This document shows positions 40,119 to 50,529 of a DNA stretch of 64,000 bases, piece after piece. Where the stretch lies: assembly GCA_027036015.1 (NCBI GenBank), contig JALVTH010000051.1, positions 1-64,000 on the forward strand, written 5' to 3'. The position numbers and the translations under genes are program-made. The notes under the pieces are model-generated. The model had not been told where the DNA came from. It saw only the letters and a list, made by a program, of their open reading frames with translations, and did no database searches. Position 1 is the stretch's first letter. Every line of letters begins with the position of its first letter. This stretch comes from Campylobacteraceae bacterium. Lineage in GTDB: Bacteria; Campylobacterota; Campylobacteria; Campylobacterales; Sulfurovaceae.

Positions 40119-40883
40119 TTAGATTCTAACGGCTATACCTTCGTTTTTTAAATAGCGTTTTAAATCCATAATGTCAATTTCTCGAAAATGAAAAATCGAA
40201 GCAGCCAAAGCTGCATCAGCACAACCATTAATAAAAGCCTCTTTAATATGCTCCATGCTCCCAGCTCCACCACTTGCAATAATTGGAATAGGAGCAACTC
40301 TAGCAATTTCACAATTGAGCTCATTATCATATCCAGCTTTTGTTCCATCCGCATCCATACTGGTTACCAAAAGCTCCCCTGCCCCTCTATTATATGCTTC
40401 TTTTGCCCACTCAATTGCATCAATTCCGGTATCTTTTCTTCCACCATGAGTAAAGACATGCCAATTTTTAGGTCCAACTTTTTTCGCATCAATTGCTACA
40501 ACAATGCATTGACTTCCAAATCGTTTTGCACTCTCATCAATAAAATCTGGTCTTTTAATGGCAGCTGAATTGATACTGACTTTATCGCAGCCTACTGCTA
40601 AAAGATTATAAATATCATCAAGTTCCCTAATACCTCCTCCAACAGTTAGAGGAATAAAAACCTCTTTTGCCACCTCTTTTACAATATCTACAATTGTTTT
40701 TCTCTCTTCATGCGTAGCTGTAATATCTAAAAAGGTTAACTCATCTGCTCCTTCTTCATTATAACGCTTGGCAACTTCAACAGGATCGCCAGCATCTCTT
40801 AAACCAACAAAATTTACTCCCTTAACAACTCTTCCTTTATCAACGTCTAAGCAAGGAATAATTCTTTTTGCAAAATACTCCAT
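40119..40883 (-). CDS. hisF: Imidazole glycerol phosphate synthase cyclase subunit
   Basis: [21 protein letters not shown]. Confidence 0.96.
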   Translation of the reverse strand: MEYFAKRIIPCLDVDKGRVVKGVNFVGLRDAGDPVEVAKRYNEEGADELTFLDITATHEERKTIVDIVKEVAKEVFIPLTVGGGIRELDDIYNLLAVGCDKVSINSAAIKRPDFIDESAKRFGSQCIVVAIDAKKVGPKNWHVFTHGGRKDTGIDAIEWAKEAYNRGAGELLVTSMDADGTKAGYDNELNCEIARVAPIPIIASGGAGSMEHIKEAFINGCADAALAASIFHFREIDIMDLKRYLKNEGIAVRI

Positions 40884-40959
40884 CATTAATCCTAAAAAAA
40901 GATTTTTATAAAAAGTATAACACAATTTTAATAAGCAAAGTGTGTAAAGAAGGAAAAGC

Positions 40960-40982
40960 TCTATGTAAAAACATAGAGCAAA
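40960..40982 (-). terminator. Terminator of the DUF2059 gene
   Basis: GCTCTATG/CATAGAGC perfect stem followed by TTTTCC on the minus strand. Confidence 0.6.
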
Positions 40983-40987
40983 AGGAG

Positions 40988-41560
40988 TTATTTATGAGTT
41001 TGTTCTTTTTTAGAAGAATTTGAAGCTACCGTTTTTTCTTCTTGTTTTTTTTGTGCTTTTTTCATTGCACTATCTAAAAGTGCTTTAAGCTCGGCTAAAT
41101 GTGGTCGTAATTTGCTTTGAGTTAGCATTTGCCCTTCAAGCGATAATTTTGGCATATTTTGTAAAACTTTTTTCCCAGTTTCTGTCTTATAAAAAGCTGT
41201 AATATCAGCTAATTCTTTAGCATTAAAATATTTGGCATAGAGCTTGGCTAAATCATTTTTCATTGCATCCCAGCCAATATATTTATTATAAAATGCTTTA
41301 ATTTTCCCTTCAATTGGTTTAAAAGCTGGATTTGCCATTACTAATCGTTGAGTTGAAGCATTAACAGCATTTTTATAAAATTGTTCTAAATTCATTACTT
41401 CTAAAAGTTTATAAGCCGCTTTAATGGCTTCTTTATCTATCTTTTGTTCAGCTTTTTTTTGAGCTGTTGCATTATTCTCTTTTGTCGCATTACTTTGAGC
41501 CATTGCAAACGAAACCATTGCAATTGCTATTAAAAGCCCACCAAATAGTTTTTTAATCAT
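40988..41560 (-). CDS. DUF2059-like secreted protein
   Basis: Signal peptide; [24 protein letters not shown]. Confidence 0.75.
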   Translation of the reverse strand: MIKKLFGGLLIAIAMVSFAMAQSNATKENNATAQKKAEQKIDKEAIKAAYKLLEVMNLEQFYKNAVNASTQRLVMANPAFKPIEGKIKAFYNKYIGWDAMKNDLAKLYAKYFNAKELADITAFYKTETGKKVLQNMPKLSLEGQMLTQSKLRPHLAELKALLDSAMKKAQKKQEEKTVASNSSKKEQTHK

Positions 41561-41643
41561 TTCTACCCCTTTAAAAAAATTTGGTTTTATTATACTATAT
41601 TTTTGTGCACTAAGCGTTGATGGGTGTCAAATTTTTATATTTT

Positions 41644-42357
41644 TTAATAATTTTTTGCAACCAATAGCACAATATACTCATGAATTGCTTTGTAAGACTC
41701 ATTAAAATAGCGCATTTGCGGTAAAAAATCTAAAAATGTATAACTTCTATCAACATAAAAATTTGAAGGCTTTGCATAAACTCTAAATCCAGCTTTACTA
41801 AAATAGTACCTTGCTCTTGGCATATGATAGGCTGAAGTGACTAAATAGATTATTTTAGAAAGTTTTTCTTTTTCAAAAAGTTTTTTACAAAAAAAAGCAT
41901 TTTCTTTTGTATTTCGAGATTTTTTTTCATAATAAATTTTTATATTACTTTTATTCTCTTTTTGCAAAATGGCAAAATCTTGCTTAGCTCCAAGAGCTTC
42001 CTCTCCCCTTTTGCCTCCTCCACAAAAAACAAGAGGCAACTTCTTTTCTTTTGCTAAAAAAAAGGCAAAAACTTCTCTTTTAAAGGCTTCATTGGTGGCT
42101 TTAAAGTAATCACTCAAGTTTACCCCACCTCCAAGGACCACTACCACGCTTGCATTGCCATCTTTGTTTTTGATTTGTTCAAGAGGAGCAAGTAAAGCGT
42201 TTGCTATAAACTTTGTTGAGAGCAAATAAAAAAAAATAGCAATTGTGAAAAAAAATACTCTTGCTTTTTTTACTAAAAAAGCAGTAAGAAAAAGTGTTAA
42301 GATAAAAATCCCAGGCGGCAGAAAGAAATAGGTAAAAAGTTTTGAAATTACAAACAC
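41644..42357 (-). CDS. YdcF/ElyC (DUF218) family protein
   Basis: VVVLGGGV...SRNTKENAFFCKKL...LVTSAYHMPRARYYF. Confidence 0.85.
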   Translation of the reverse strand: MFVISKLFTYFFLPPGIFILTLFLTAFLVKKARVFFFTIAIFFYLLSTKFIANALLAPLEQIKNKDGNASVVVVLGGGVNLSDYFKATNEAFKREVFAFFLAKEKKLPLVFCGGGKRGEEALGAKQDFAILQKENKSNIKIYYEKKSRNTKENAFFCKKLFEKEKLSKIIYLVTSAYHMPRARYYFSKAGFRVYAKPSNFYVDRSYTFLDFLPQMRYFNESYKAIHEYIVLLVAKNY

Positions 42358-42399
42358 TCCCTCTCCTTGCGTTAAATAACTTATGCTATTATATCATTT

Positions 42400-42945
42400 A
42401 TGAAAAAAATAGTAGTTCTTTTTAGTGGTTATGGTTCAAATTTTGAATATTTAGCCAATCATCAAGAAAAATTTAACATTGTTGCAGCCTTTACAAACAA
42501 TCCAAACGCAAGAGGCATAGAAGTAGCCAAAAAGCATCAAATTCCTTGCTTTATTATCGATTCAAGTAAATTTACAAACCATGAAACATTTGATAAAGCA
42601 TTAGTTCAAAAATTAAAAACTATTGATTTTGATTTAGCTGTTCTTGCTGGATTTATGCGAATATTAACGCCAATTTTTACCAAAGAAATTAAAGCCATTA
42701 ATTTACATCCTTCCCTCTTGCCACGTCACAAAGGCTTAAATGCCATTGAAAGAAGTTATGAAGATGAATTTAATGAAGGTGGAGTAAGCGTTCATTGGGT
42801 AAACGAAGAGCTTGATGGCGGGGAAATTATTTTACAAAAAAAGATAAGCAAAAAAAACTTGAGTTTTGAAGAATATTACCAAAAAATTAGAAAAATCGAA
42901 AAAGAAGCGCTTCTTGAAGCTCTACTTCAAGTGTTATACCACTAA
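42400..42945 (+). CDS. purN: Phosphoribosylglycinamide formyltransferase
   Basis: VVLFSGYGSNFEYL; LAGFMRIL; NLHPSLLPRHKG. Confidence 0.93.
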   Translation: MKKIVVLFSGYGSNFEYLANHQEKFNIVAAFTNNPNARGIEVAKKHQIPCFIIDSSKFTNHETFDKALVQKLKTIDFDLAVLAGFMRILTPIFTKEIKAINLHPSLLPRHKGLNAIERSYEDEFNEGGVSVHWVNEELDGGEIILQKKISKKNLSFEEYYQKIRKIEKEALLEALLQVLYH

Positions 42946-43368
42946 TTTTATAATTTCTAAAGTTCCCTTTTCTATCATCTTCCACGCTTCCTCTTTTTTG
43001 TGTGGTTCATAATATAAATCTGCAACATCTTTTCCATCAAAGCCAAAATCTCCTAACTTCTTAACATTTTGCACTCCAAGAGCCAAAAGTTCTTGCTTAT
43101 TATCTTCATCCATAGCAACAATTAAGTCATATTTACTTAAATCAAACTCACTAATATGCTGCGAACGAATATAAGAAATATCAATGCCTTTACTTCTTGC
43201 TAATTTTTGAGAAACACTACATGGAGGCTCACCAATATGATAATGGCTAAGTGCAGCTGAATCTACTTTGATTGGAAGCTTTAAATGCTTTATTCTATGC
43301 TCCATTAATCCATGAGCCAAAGGAGAGCGACAAATATTCCCTAAACAAACAAATAAAACTTGCTTCAT
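42934..43368 (-). CDS. Low-molecular-weight protein tyrosine phosphatase
   Basis: VCLGNICRSPLAHG P-loop; DEDNKQEL. Confidence 0.92.
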   Translation of the reverse strand: MKQVLFVCLGNICRSPLAHGLMEHRIKHLKLPIKVDSAALSHYHIGEPPCSVSQKLARSKGIDISYIRSQHISEFDLSKYDLIVAMDEDNKQELLALGVQNVKKLGDFGFDGKDVADLYYEPHKKEEAWKMIEKGTLEIIKLVV

Positions 43369-43895
43369 TGCTTAACTTTCTCAAAAAGATAAAAATCTTT
43401 AAATTCACCATTCATAAAAAGATGCGCCTCAAGCAAAGCAACCTTTTTAAAAGCTAAACGCTGTGCTAAATTTTGGCTTTTGATATTTTCTTTTTGAGCA
43501 TAAATTGAGAGTTTTTTAAGACCTAGTTCCTTAAAAGCAATCTCAATAAGCGCTCCTACCGCTTTACTTGCCAATCCTTGTCCTTCATAATCTTTATCAA
43601 TCCAATAACCAATTGAGGCTTTTTTATTCTTTTGAGAAATTTTATGCAAATCGCAAACTCCTATAATTTTTCTTTTATAACTTATTAAACAACTTAAAAT
43701 TTCTCCTTTTGCCAAACCCTGAAGTTGCGAATAGATAAAAGTTTTTGTATCTTGCACACACTTAAGATCATTTGCCCAAGGAAACCAAGGCTTAAGATGC
43801 TCCTTATTTTTTATTGAAAGAGCAAAAAGTTCATCGGCAAAATGGGGCATATTTAAAACTAAAGCAAGATTTTCATCAATTACTTTTTGAAACAT
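43365..43895 (-). CDS. GNAT N-acetyltransferase (RimJ/RimL-like)
   Basis: IGYWIDKDYEGQGLASKAVGALIEIAF. Confidence 0.85.
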   Translation of the reverse strand: MFQKVIDENLALVLNMPHFADELFALSIKNKEHLKPWFPWANDLKCVQDTKTFIYSQLQGLAKGEILSCLISYKRKIIGVCDLHKISQKNKKASIGYWIDKDYEGQGLASKAVGALIEIAFKELGLKKLSIYAQKENIKSQNLAQRLAFKKVALLEAHLFMNGEFKDFYLFEKVKQ

Positions 43896-43977
43896 TATAA
43901 AAACCTTTCGTTGTGTAATTTCTATACATTTTCTTAAAAAATTTTCTCTTTTCAACAAATATTACACGAAAATATAT

Positions 43978-43983
43978 TATAAT
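43978..43983 (+). promoter_or_regulatory. -10 box of candidate sRNA
   Basis: TATAAT, 6-7 nt upstream of the start of the first stem. Confidence 0.6.
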
Positions 43984-43989
43984 TGCAAT

Positions 43990-44112
43990 GTGTCAAATGC
44001 GAAACATTGTTTCCTCCTCCCCAAAACAAAAAGCATTTGACACCCTAAAATCATAATGTATTTCCTCCCCCTTACATTAAGATTTGGCCCCTTCAAAAGG
44101 AAGGGGCTTTTT
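43990..44112 (+). ncRNA. Candidate intergenic sRNA with C-rich anti-SD-like loops
   Basis: Stem 1 GTGTCAAATGC/GCATTTGACAC with internal TTGTTT-CCTCCTCCCCA-AAACAA; stem 2 TAATGTA-TTTCCTCCCCCT-TACATTA; terminator GCCCCTTC-aaaag-GAAGGGGC-TTTTT. Confidence 0.75.
44087..44112 (+). terminator. Intrinsic terminator of candidate sRNA
   Basis: GCCCCTTC/GAAGGGGC 8-bp stem plus TTTTT. Confidence 0.85.
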
Positions 44113-44172
44113 AGTAAAAACCTTATTACAATAATCCTTTAGAGCAGAAGCAACTAAAAATCCTCCTTAAAA

Positions 44173-44195
44173 ACTCCTGCAAAGAGTGCAGGAGT
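44173..44195 (-). terminator. Terminator of the eno-ftsB-like operon
   Basis: ACTCCTGCA/TGCAGGAGT perfect stem followed by TTTTTAAGG on the minus strand. Confidence 0.65.
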
Positions 44196-44196
44196 A

Positions 44197-45733
<1,537 letters not shown>

Positions 45734-45788
45734 TCACTCCTACGTTTATTTAGCAAAATTGTAGCATAAGTTCAATTAGCCTAAAGCT

Positions 45789-46217
45789 CTATCCAATCAC
45801 TTCAAGTTTTACTCTTGCAATTCCTTTACGCAAAATACCAAGTCTTGCTGCTGCACCTTTGCTTAAATCAATAATTCTTCCACCAATATACGGACCTCTA
45901 TCATTAATTCTTACAATTACACTTCGTCCTGTATCTAAATCGGTTACTTTTACTAAAGAATTAAATGGTAAATATTTATGTGCAGCTGTAATTGCGTAGC
46001 AATTATAACGTTCTCCATTAGCCGTTAATCTTCCATTCCACTTTTCGCCATAATAAGAAGCAATACCATACTCTTTTAAACCAATTAGTTGTTTATGAGA
46101 GAGACTTTTATATCTTTTTTTATGAAAAGAAGGCGTGCTTTTATAATAAAGAGGCCCTGTTGAGAGTGCACAACCACTAAAGAGGATAGATGCTAATATA
46201 ATAAGATATTTTGGCAT
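45789..46217 (-). CDS. rlpA: Septal ring lytic transglycosylase RlpA-like lipoprotein
   Basis: [43 protein letters not shown]. Confidence 0.88.
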   Translation of the reverse strand: MPKYLIILASILFSGCALSTGPLYYKSTPSFHKKRYKSLSHKQLIGLKEYGIASYYGEKWNGRLTANGERYNCYAITAAHKYLPFNSLVKVTDLDTGRSVIVRINDRGPYIGGRIIDLSKGAAARLGILRKGIARVKLEVIG

Positions 46218-46336
46218 TATTCTCCTTTAAGACAACATTTTTTATCAATTTTATTGATTTAGCATAAAATTACAAAGATTTTCGATAAAATCGAGAATTT
46301 GAAAAGCTTTTGTGTCACTTTTGGTAATCAATTTTT

Positions 46337-46660
46337 TTGATAAAAAGGGCTTTAATTAAGATTTTGTTACAATTGCAAGAAAAAGGAGCTTCTTTGCAAA
46401 AGCTATTAGAGCGCTTTATTCGAAAAGTCTCTTTTCCACTTAAAGAAGGCAAAGAGCTTGAATTGGCTTTAAAAGCCAAACTAACTAAAAAAGAATTTAA
46501 ACTTTTTAAAGCCTTAAATCAAGCATTAACCAAAGAGCAAATTTGCAAAGAGTTAAAACTTAGCACAAAAGAGTATGAGACAATTTATACAAAAATGCAA
46601 AAAAAACTCAATTTAGAACGCGTTAAACAAGCGCTGTATAAGAAGTCAAATGAAAAGTAA
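46337..46660 (+). CDS. Hypothetical protein with HTH-like C-terminus (start uncertain, non-ATG)
   Basis: LTKEQICKELKLSTKEYETIYTKMQKKLNLE. Confidence 0.5.
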   Translation: MIKRALIKILLQLQEKGASLQKLLERFIRKVSFPLKEGKELELALKAKLTKKEFKLFKALNQALTKEQICKELKLSTKEYETIYTKMQKKLNLERVKQALYKKSNEK

Positions 46661-47237
46661 CATTCTTATTTTTTTCGCCGCTCTTTTTAGTTTCTTTGTT
46701 TTTGATAAGACGCTTGCACTCTTTTTTCATACCCACAAAAATTTTGCACCTTTTTTCCATTTTTTAACACAATTTGGCTATGCACTCTACCCTCTTAGCG
46801 CAACGCTTTTGCTTTTTTTTCTTTTTGTATTGCTTAAAAAAACATTTTATCAAAAGGCAATGCTTTATCTTTTTAGCTCTATAGTGCTTTCTGGCATAAT
46901 TGTAGATATTTTAAAAGTCATTTTTGGACGCTTTCGCCCTGCTCTTTTTTTTAAAGAACATCTTTTTGGCTTTAGCCTCTTTCATTTTGGCTCGCTTTAT
47001 AACTCATTCCCCTCAGGCCATAGTGCCACAGCTTTTAGCTTAGGTATTGGTTTGGCACTTTTATTTCCTAAATATCGCTACTTTTTTATTCTTTTTGCTA
47101 TTTTAATAGCATTTTCTCGTGTTGTTTTAACAGCTCATTATTTAAGCGATGTTATCATTGGCTCTTTCATTGGAGCTCTAACTTCAGTCTATCTTTATCC
47201 AAAATTTATCAAGGAAGAAAATGCTAAAGTATCATAA
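46650..47237 (+). CDS. PAP2 family phosphatase
   Basis: KVIFGRFRPALFF, SFPSGHSATAFSLG, SRVVLTAHYLSDVIIG. Confidence 0.92.
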   Translation: MKSNILIFFAALFSFFVFDKTLALFFHTHKNFAPFFHFLTQFGYALYPLSATLLLFFLFVLLKKTFYQKAMLYLFSSIVLSGIIVDILKVIFGRFRPALFFKEHLFGFSLFHFGSLYNSFPSGHSATAFSLGIGLALLFPKYRYFFILFAILIAFSRVVLTAHYLSDVIIGSFIGALTSVYLYPKFIKEENAKVS

Positions 47238-48738
47238 AATCATATTGCTTGCATTAATAATTGTTAGCTTTTATCTACCAGCACCTTTTTTACCACTTTT
47301 TGATTTAGATGAAGGCGCTTTTAGCGAAGCTACACGTGAAATGCTGCTAAATCACAACTACATTACAACCTATCTCAATGGAGAGCTTCGATTTGACAAA
47401 CCAATTTTAATCTATTGGCTTCAAGCTCTCAGTGTAAAGCATTTTGGACTCAATGAGTTTGCTTTGCGACTTCCTTCAATCTTAGCAGCTACCTTTTGGG
47501 CAATAATAACTTATCTCTTTGCAAAACGCTATTTTAATGAAAAAATTGCCTTTTTAAGTACTCTTTTTATGGTAAGCTCACTGCAAATTACTATCATTGC
47601 AAAAGCTGCAATTGCTGATTCGCTCCTTAATTTCTTTTTAGCTGCAACGCTTTTTTTCCTTTTTGAATATACAAAAACACAAGATAAAAAGCTCTTATAT
47701 CTTGCAAGTGTGGCTGCAGCTTTTGGGGTTCTAACGAAAGGACCAATTGCACTTTTTATTCCATTTATGACACTTTTTTTCTATTGTTTAAGTAAAAAAA
47801 ATCTCAAATTTTTTCTTAACACTATCTTTAACCCAATAGCGCTTTTACTCTTTTTTGCAATTGCCGCACCTTGGTATATTTTAGAGTATCTTGACCAAGG
47901 ACAAAAATTTATTGATGGCTTTTTTTTAAAGCATAATATCTCTCGATTTCGCACTCCACTTGAGCATCATAGTGGAAGCTTTTTTTATTATATTCCGGTG
48001 GTACTTCTTGGGTTAATGCCCTTTACTTCAGTTTTTTTAAAACTTTTAACGCAAATCAAAAAGCTTTTTAAGAGTGATTTTTTTCGCTATTTTTTTATTT
48101 TATTTGGCTTTGTCTTTTTCTTTTTTTCCCTCTCTGGCACGAAGTTGCCTCATTATGTTATTTATGGCTATAGTGGGCTTTTTATTATGATGGCAGCTCT
48201 TTTTGAAAAAATAAAAAGTAGTTTTTGGCTACTTTTGCCTGTGCTTTTATTTTATTTCGTGCTTTTGTCGTTACCATTTCTTGCACCTTATATTCATACT
48301 CACGATCACTTTGCCAATATTTTATTAAGCAATGCTTCAAAAGAGTTTGGACTTTTTTATAAACTATACTTCCTTTTTGCCGCTTTTCTTACCTTTTGGC
48401 TTATTTTTAATCGGCAATTAGATACAATTGCCAAAAGTATCATAACAGCTTTTGTTTTTATTATTGGGGTCAATTTTATCGCAGCAAAAGCCTATGCCAA
48501 TTTGGCTCAAATGCCTATTAAAGAAGCAGCACTTATTGCAAAAAAAGAAGACTTAAACGTTGTGATGTATAAAGTAAATACCCCAAGCTTTATTGTATAT
48601 TCCCAACATTTAGTAAAAAAAGCAAAACCAAAAGCTGGAGATATTGTTTTTACTAAAGTAACAGCATTAAAAAAGTTTGCAAAATATAAAATTTTGTATA
48701 AAAAATATGCTTATGCCCTTATAAAGGTTGAGAAATGA
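47221..48738 (+). CDS. ArnT-like GT-C glycosyltransferase (GT39/83-like)
   Basis: LFDLDEGAFSEATREML; RFDKPILIYWLQALS. Confidence 0.88.
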   Translation: MLKYHKIILLALIIVSFYLPAPFLPLFDLDEGAFSEATREMLLNHNYITTYLNGELRFDKPILIYWLQALSVKHFGLNEFALRLPSILAATFWAIITYLFAKRYFNEKIAFLSTLFMVSSLQITIIAKAAIADSLLNFFLAATLFFLFEYTKTQDKKLLYLASVAAAFGVLTKGPIALFIPFMTLFFYCLSKKNLKFFLNTIFNPIALLLFFAIAAPWYILEYLDQGQKFIDGFFLKHNISRFRTPLEHHSGSFFYYIPVVLLGLMPFTSVFLKLLTQIKKLFKSDFFRYFFILFGFVFFFFSLSGTKLPHYVIYGYSGLFIMMAALFEKIKSSFWLLLPVLLFYFVLLSLPFLAPYIHTHDHFANILLSNASKEFGLFYKLYFLFAAFLTFWLIFNRQLDTIAKSIITAFVFIIGVNFIAAKAYANLAQMPIKEAALIAKKEDLNVVMYKVNTPSFIVYSQHLVKKAKPKAGDIVFTKVTALKKFAKYKILYKKYAYALIKVEK

Positions 48739-49667
48739 AACTATCAGTTGTTGTTCCTGTAATGAATGAAGAGCAAAACATTAAGCCTTTAATTGAAGCA
48801 ATAGAAGATGCTTTAAAAGGAATTGATTATGAAGTTATTTTTGTTGATGATGGCTCAAGCGATAATACAGTAAATGAAATAAAAAAATGGGCAAATGAAA
48901 GAGTCAAACTACTTGTTTTAAATAGAAATTATAGCCAAACCATTGCAATGGCAGCTGGTTTTGATGCAGCAAAAGGCGAACTCATTGCCCCAATTGATGG
49001 AGATTTGCAAAATGACCCAAGAGATATCCCAATTATGATGAAAAAGCTTGAGGATGAAGGCTGGGATGTCGTTGCTGGAATTCGTGCAAATCGACAAGAT
49101 GGAATGTTGCTTAGAAAAATTCCAAGTAAAATTGCAAACTATATTATTCGAAAAAGCACTGGTGTTTACTTAAACGATTATGGCTGCACTCTAAAAGTTT
49201 TTAGAAAAGAGGTGGCTAAAAATTTAGGGCTTTATGGAGAGTTGCATCGATTTATTCCAGTTTTAGCTGCTTTATATGGGGCAAAAATGACCCAAATGCC
49301 AGTTCGCCACCACCCGCGTCGTTTTGGCAAAAGTAAATATGGCATTGGAAGAACCTTTAAAGTTATTAGCGATTTGCTTTTGATGCTCTTTTTTCAAAAA
49401 TATGCCACAAAACCAATGCATCTTTTTGGCTCACTTGGCTTTGGCATGCTTTTAATTGGAAGTATCATTGATTTTTATATGCTCATTTTAAAGCTTTTAG
49501 GGCATAGTATTGGTGGCAGACCACTTTTGATGCTTGGCATTTTATTAACGCTTGGAGGAATTCAACTCATAACGACAGGATTTTTGGCTGAAATGATTAT
49601 GCGAACCTATTATGAATCGCAAAATAAAAAGCCTTATGTTATAAAAGAAGTTTTTAGCAAAAAGTAA
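48735..49667 (+). CDS. DPM1/ArnC-like polyprenyl-phosphate glycosyltransferase
   Basis: SVVVPVMNEEQNI; DDGSSDNT; APIDGDLQNDPRDIP; two C-terminal TM. Confidence 0.9.
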   Translation: MKLSVVVPVMNEEQNIKPLIEAIEDALKGIDYEVIFVDDGSSDNTVNEIKKWANERVKLLVLNRNYSQTIAMAAGFDAAKGELIAPIDGDLQNDPRDIPIMMKKLEDEGWDVVAGIRANRQDGMLLRKIPSKIANYIIRKSTGVYLNDYGCTLKVFRKEVAKNLGLYGELHRFIPVLAALYGAKMTQMPVRHHPRRFGKSKYGIGRTFKVISDLLLMLFFQKYATKPMHLFGSLGFGMLLIGSIIDFYMLILKLLGHSIGGRPLLMLGILLTLGGIQLITTGFLAEMIMRTYYESQNKKPYVIKEVFSKK

Positions 49668-49671
49668 GCAC

Positions 49672-50529
49672 GTGGCTAAAACTTTTGTAAAACTTCTTAT
49701 CTCTTTTGTGCTTGTTGCTTTTGTTTTATCAAAAGTTAATTTAGCAGAGTTAAAAAAACTTTTACTCCATTGCAATTTCTTTTATCTTTTTTTAGCCTTT
49801 GTAGCCTTTAATCTCTCAAAAACTGTTAGCTCCATTCGCCTTAATTACTACTTTAATTCAAGCGGTGCAAAACTTACTCAAAGCCAAAATCTCAAGCTTT
49901 ATTATCTTGGAATGTTTTATAATCTTTTTTTACCTGGAGGCATTGGAGGTGATGGCTATAAAGTCTATCTTTTGCATAAACTCTATCAAGCGCCCATTAA
50001 GCGCCTTATTGAAGCTTCTCTTTTAGATAGGGTGAGCGGGCTTATCGCTTTGCTTTTTTTAGGGGCTTCTTTTTTGCTTTTTTCACAATTTAGCTCTCTT
50101 TTTCCCTTTTTAAAATTTATTGCAATTTTAGGCTTGCTTACTCTCTATCCACTCTTTATCTTTTTGCATAAGCGCTTTTTTCCTTTCTTTTTTCCTTTAC
50201 TCTCAAAAACCTTAATGTTAGGGCTTCTTGTGCAAATTTTACAAGTAATAAGTGCTTATTTTCTTTTTAAAGCGCTTTTTTTGCAAAATTTTTTGATAGA
50301 ATTTTTATTTTTATTTTTACTCTCATCTGTTGTAGCAGTTTTACCACTTACCATTGGAGGGGTAGGAGCGAGGGAAGCTACCTTTTTATATGGGCTCAAA
50401 TTTCTCGGATTAAACGTCGATATTGGAGTTGCTTTTAGTTTTTTATTTTTTTTAATAACTGCTCTTTCTTCATTAATTGGAATATTTTTTCTTAATTTTT
50501 CTCATAGCGTTCAAACAAATAATCACTAA
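49672..50529 (+). CDS. UPF0104/AglD-type flippase-like membrane protein (GTG start likely)
   Basis: LNYYFNSSGAKL...LPGGIGGDGYKVYLL...LPLTIGGVGAREATF. Confidence 0.82.
   Translation: MAKTFVKLLISFVLVAFVLSKVNLAELKKLLLHCNFFYLFLAFVAFNLSKTVSSIRLNYYFNSSGAKLTQSQNLKLYYLGMFYNLFLPGGIGGDGYKVYLLHKLYQAPIKRLIEASLLDRVSGLIALLFLGASFLLFSQFSSLFPFLKFIAILGLLTLYPLFIFLHKRFFPFFFPLLSKTLMLGLLVQILQVISAYFLFKALFLQNFLIEFLFLFLLSSVVAVLPLTIGGVGAREATFLYGLKFLGLNVDIGVAFSFLFFLITALSSLIGIFFLNFSHSVQTNNH

Noticed and set aside
43990-44112. CsrB-like RNA on the minus strand (GGAGGA loops)
   Set aside because: The intrinsic terminator U-tract and the TATAAT box both orient transcription to the plus strand, giving C-rich loops instead.
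47328-47344. Additional parS-like CACGTGAAA in the ArnT-like gene
   Set aside because: Only the core matches; the left arm (gcta) does not match TGTTT.
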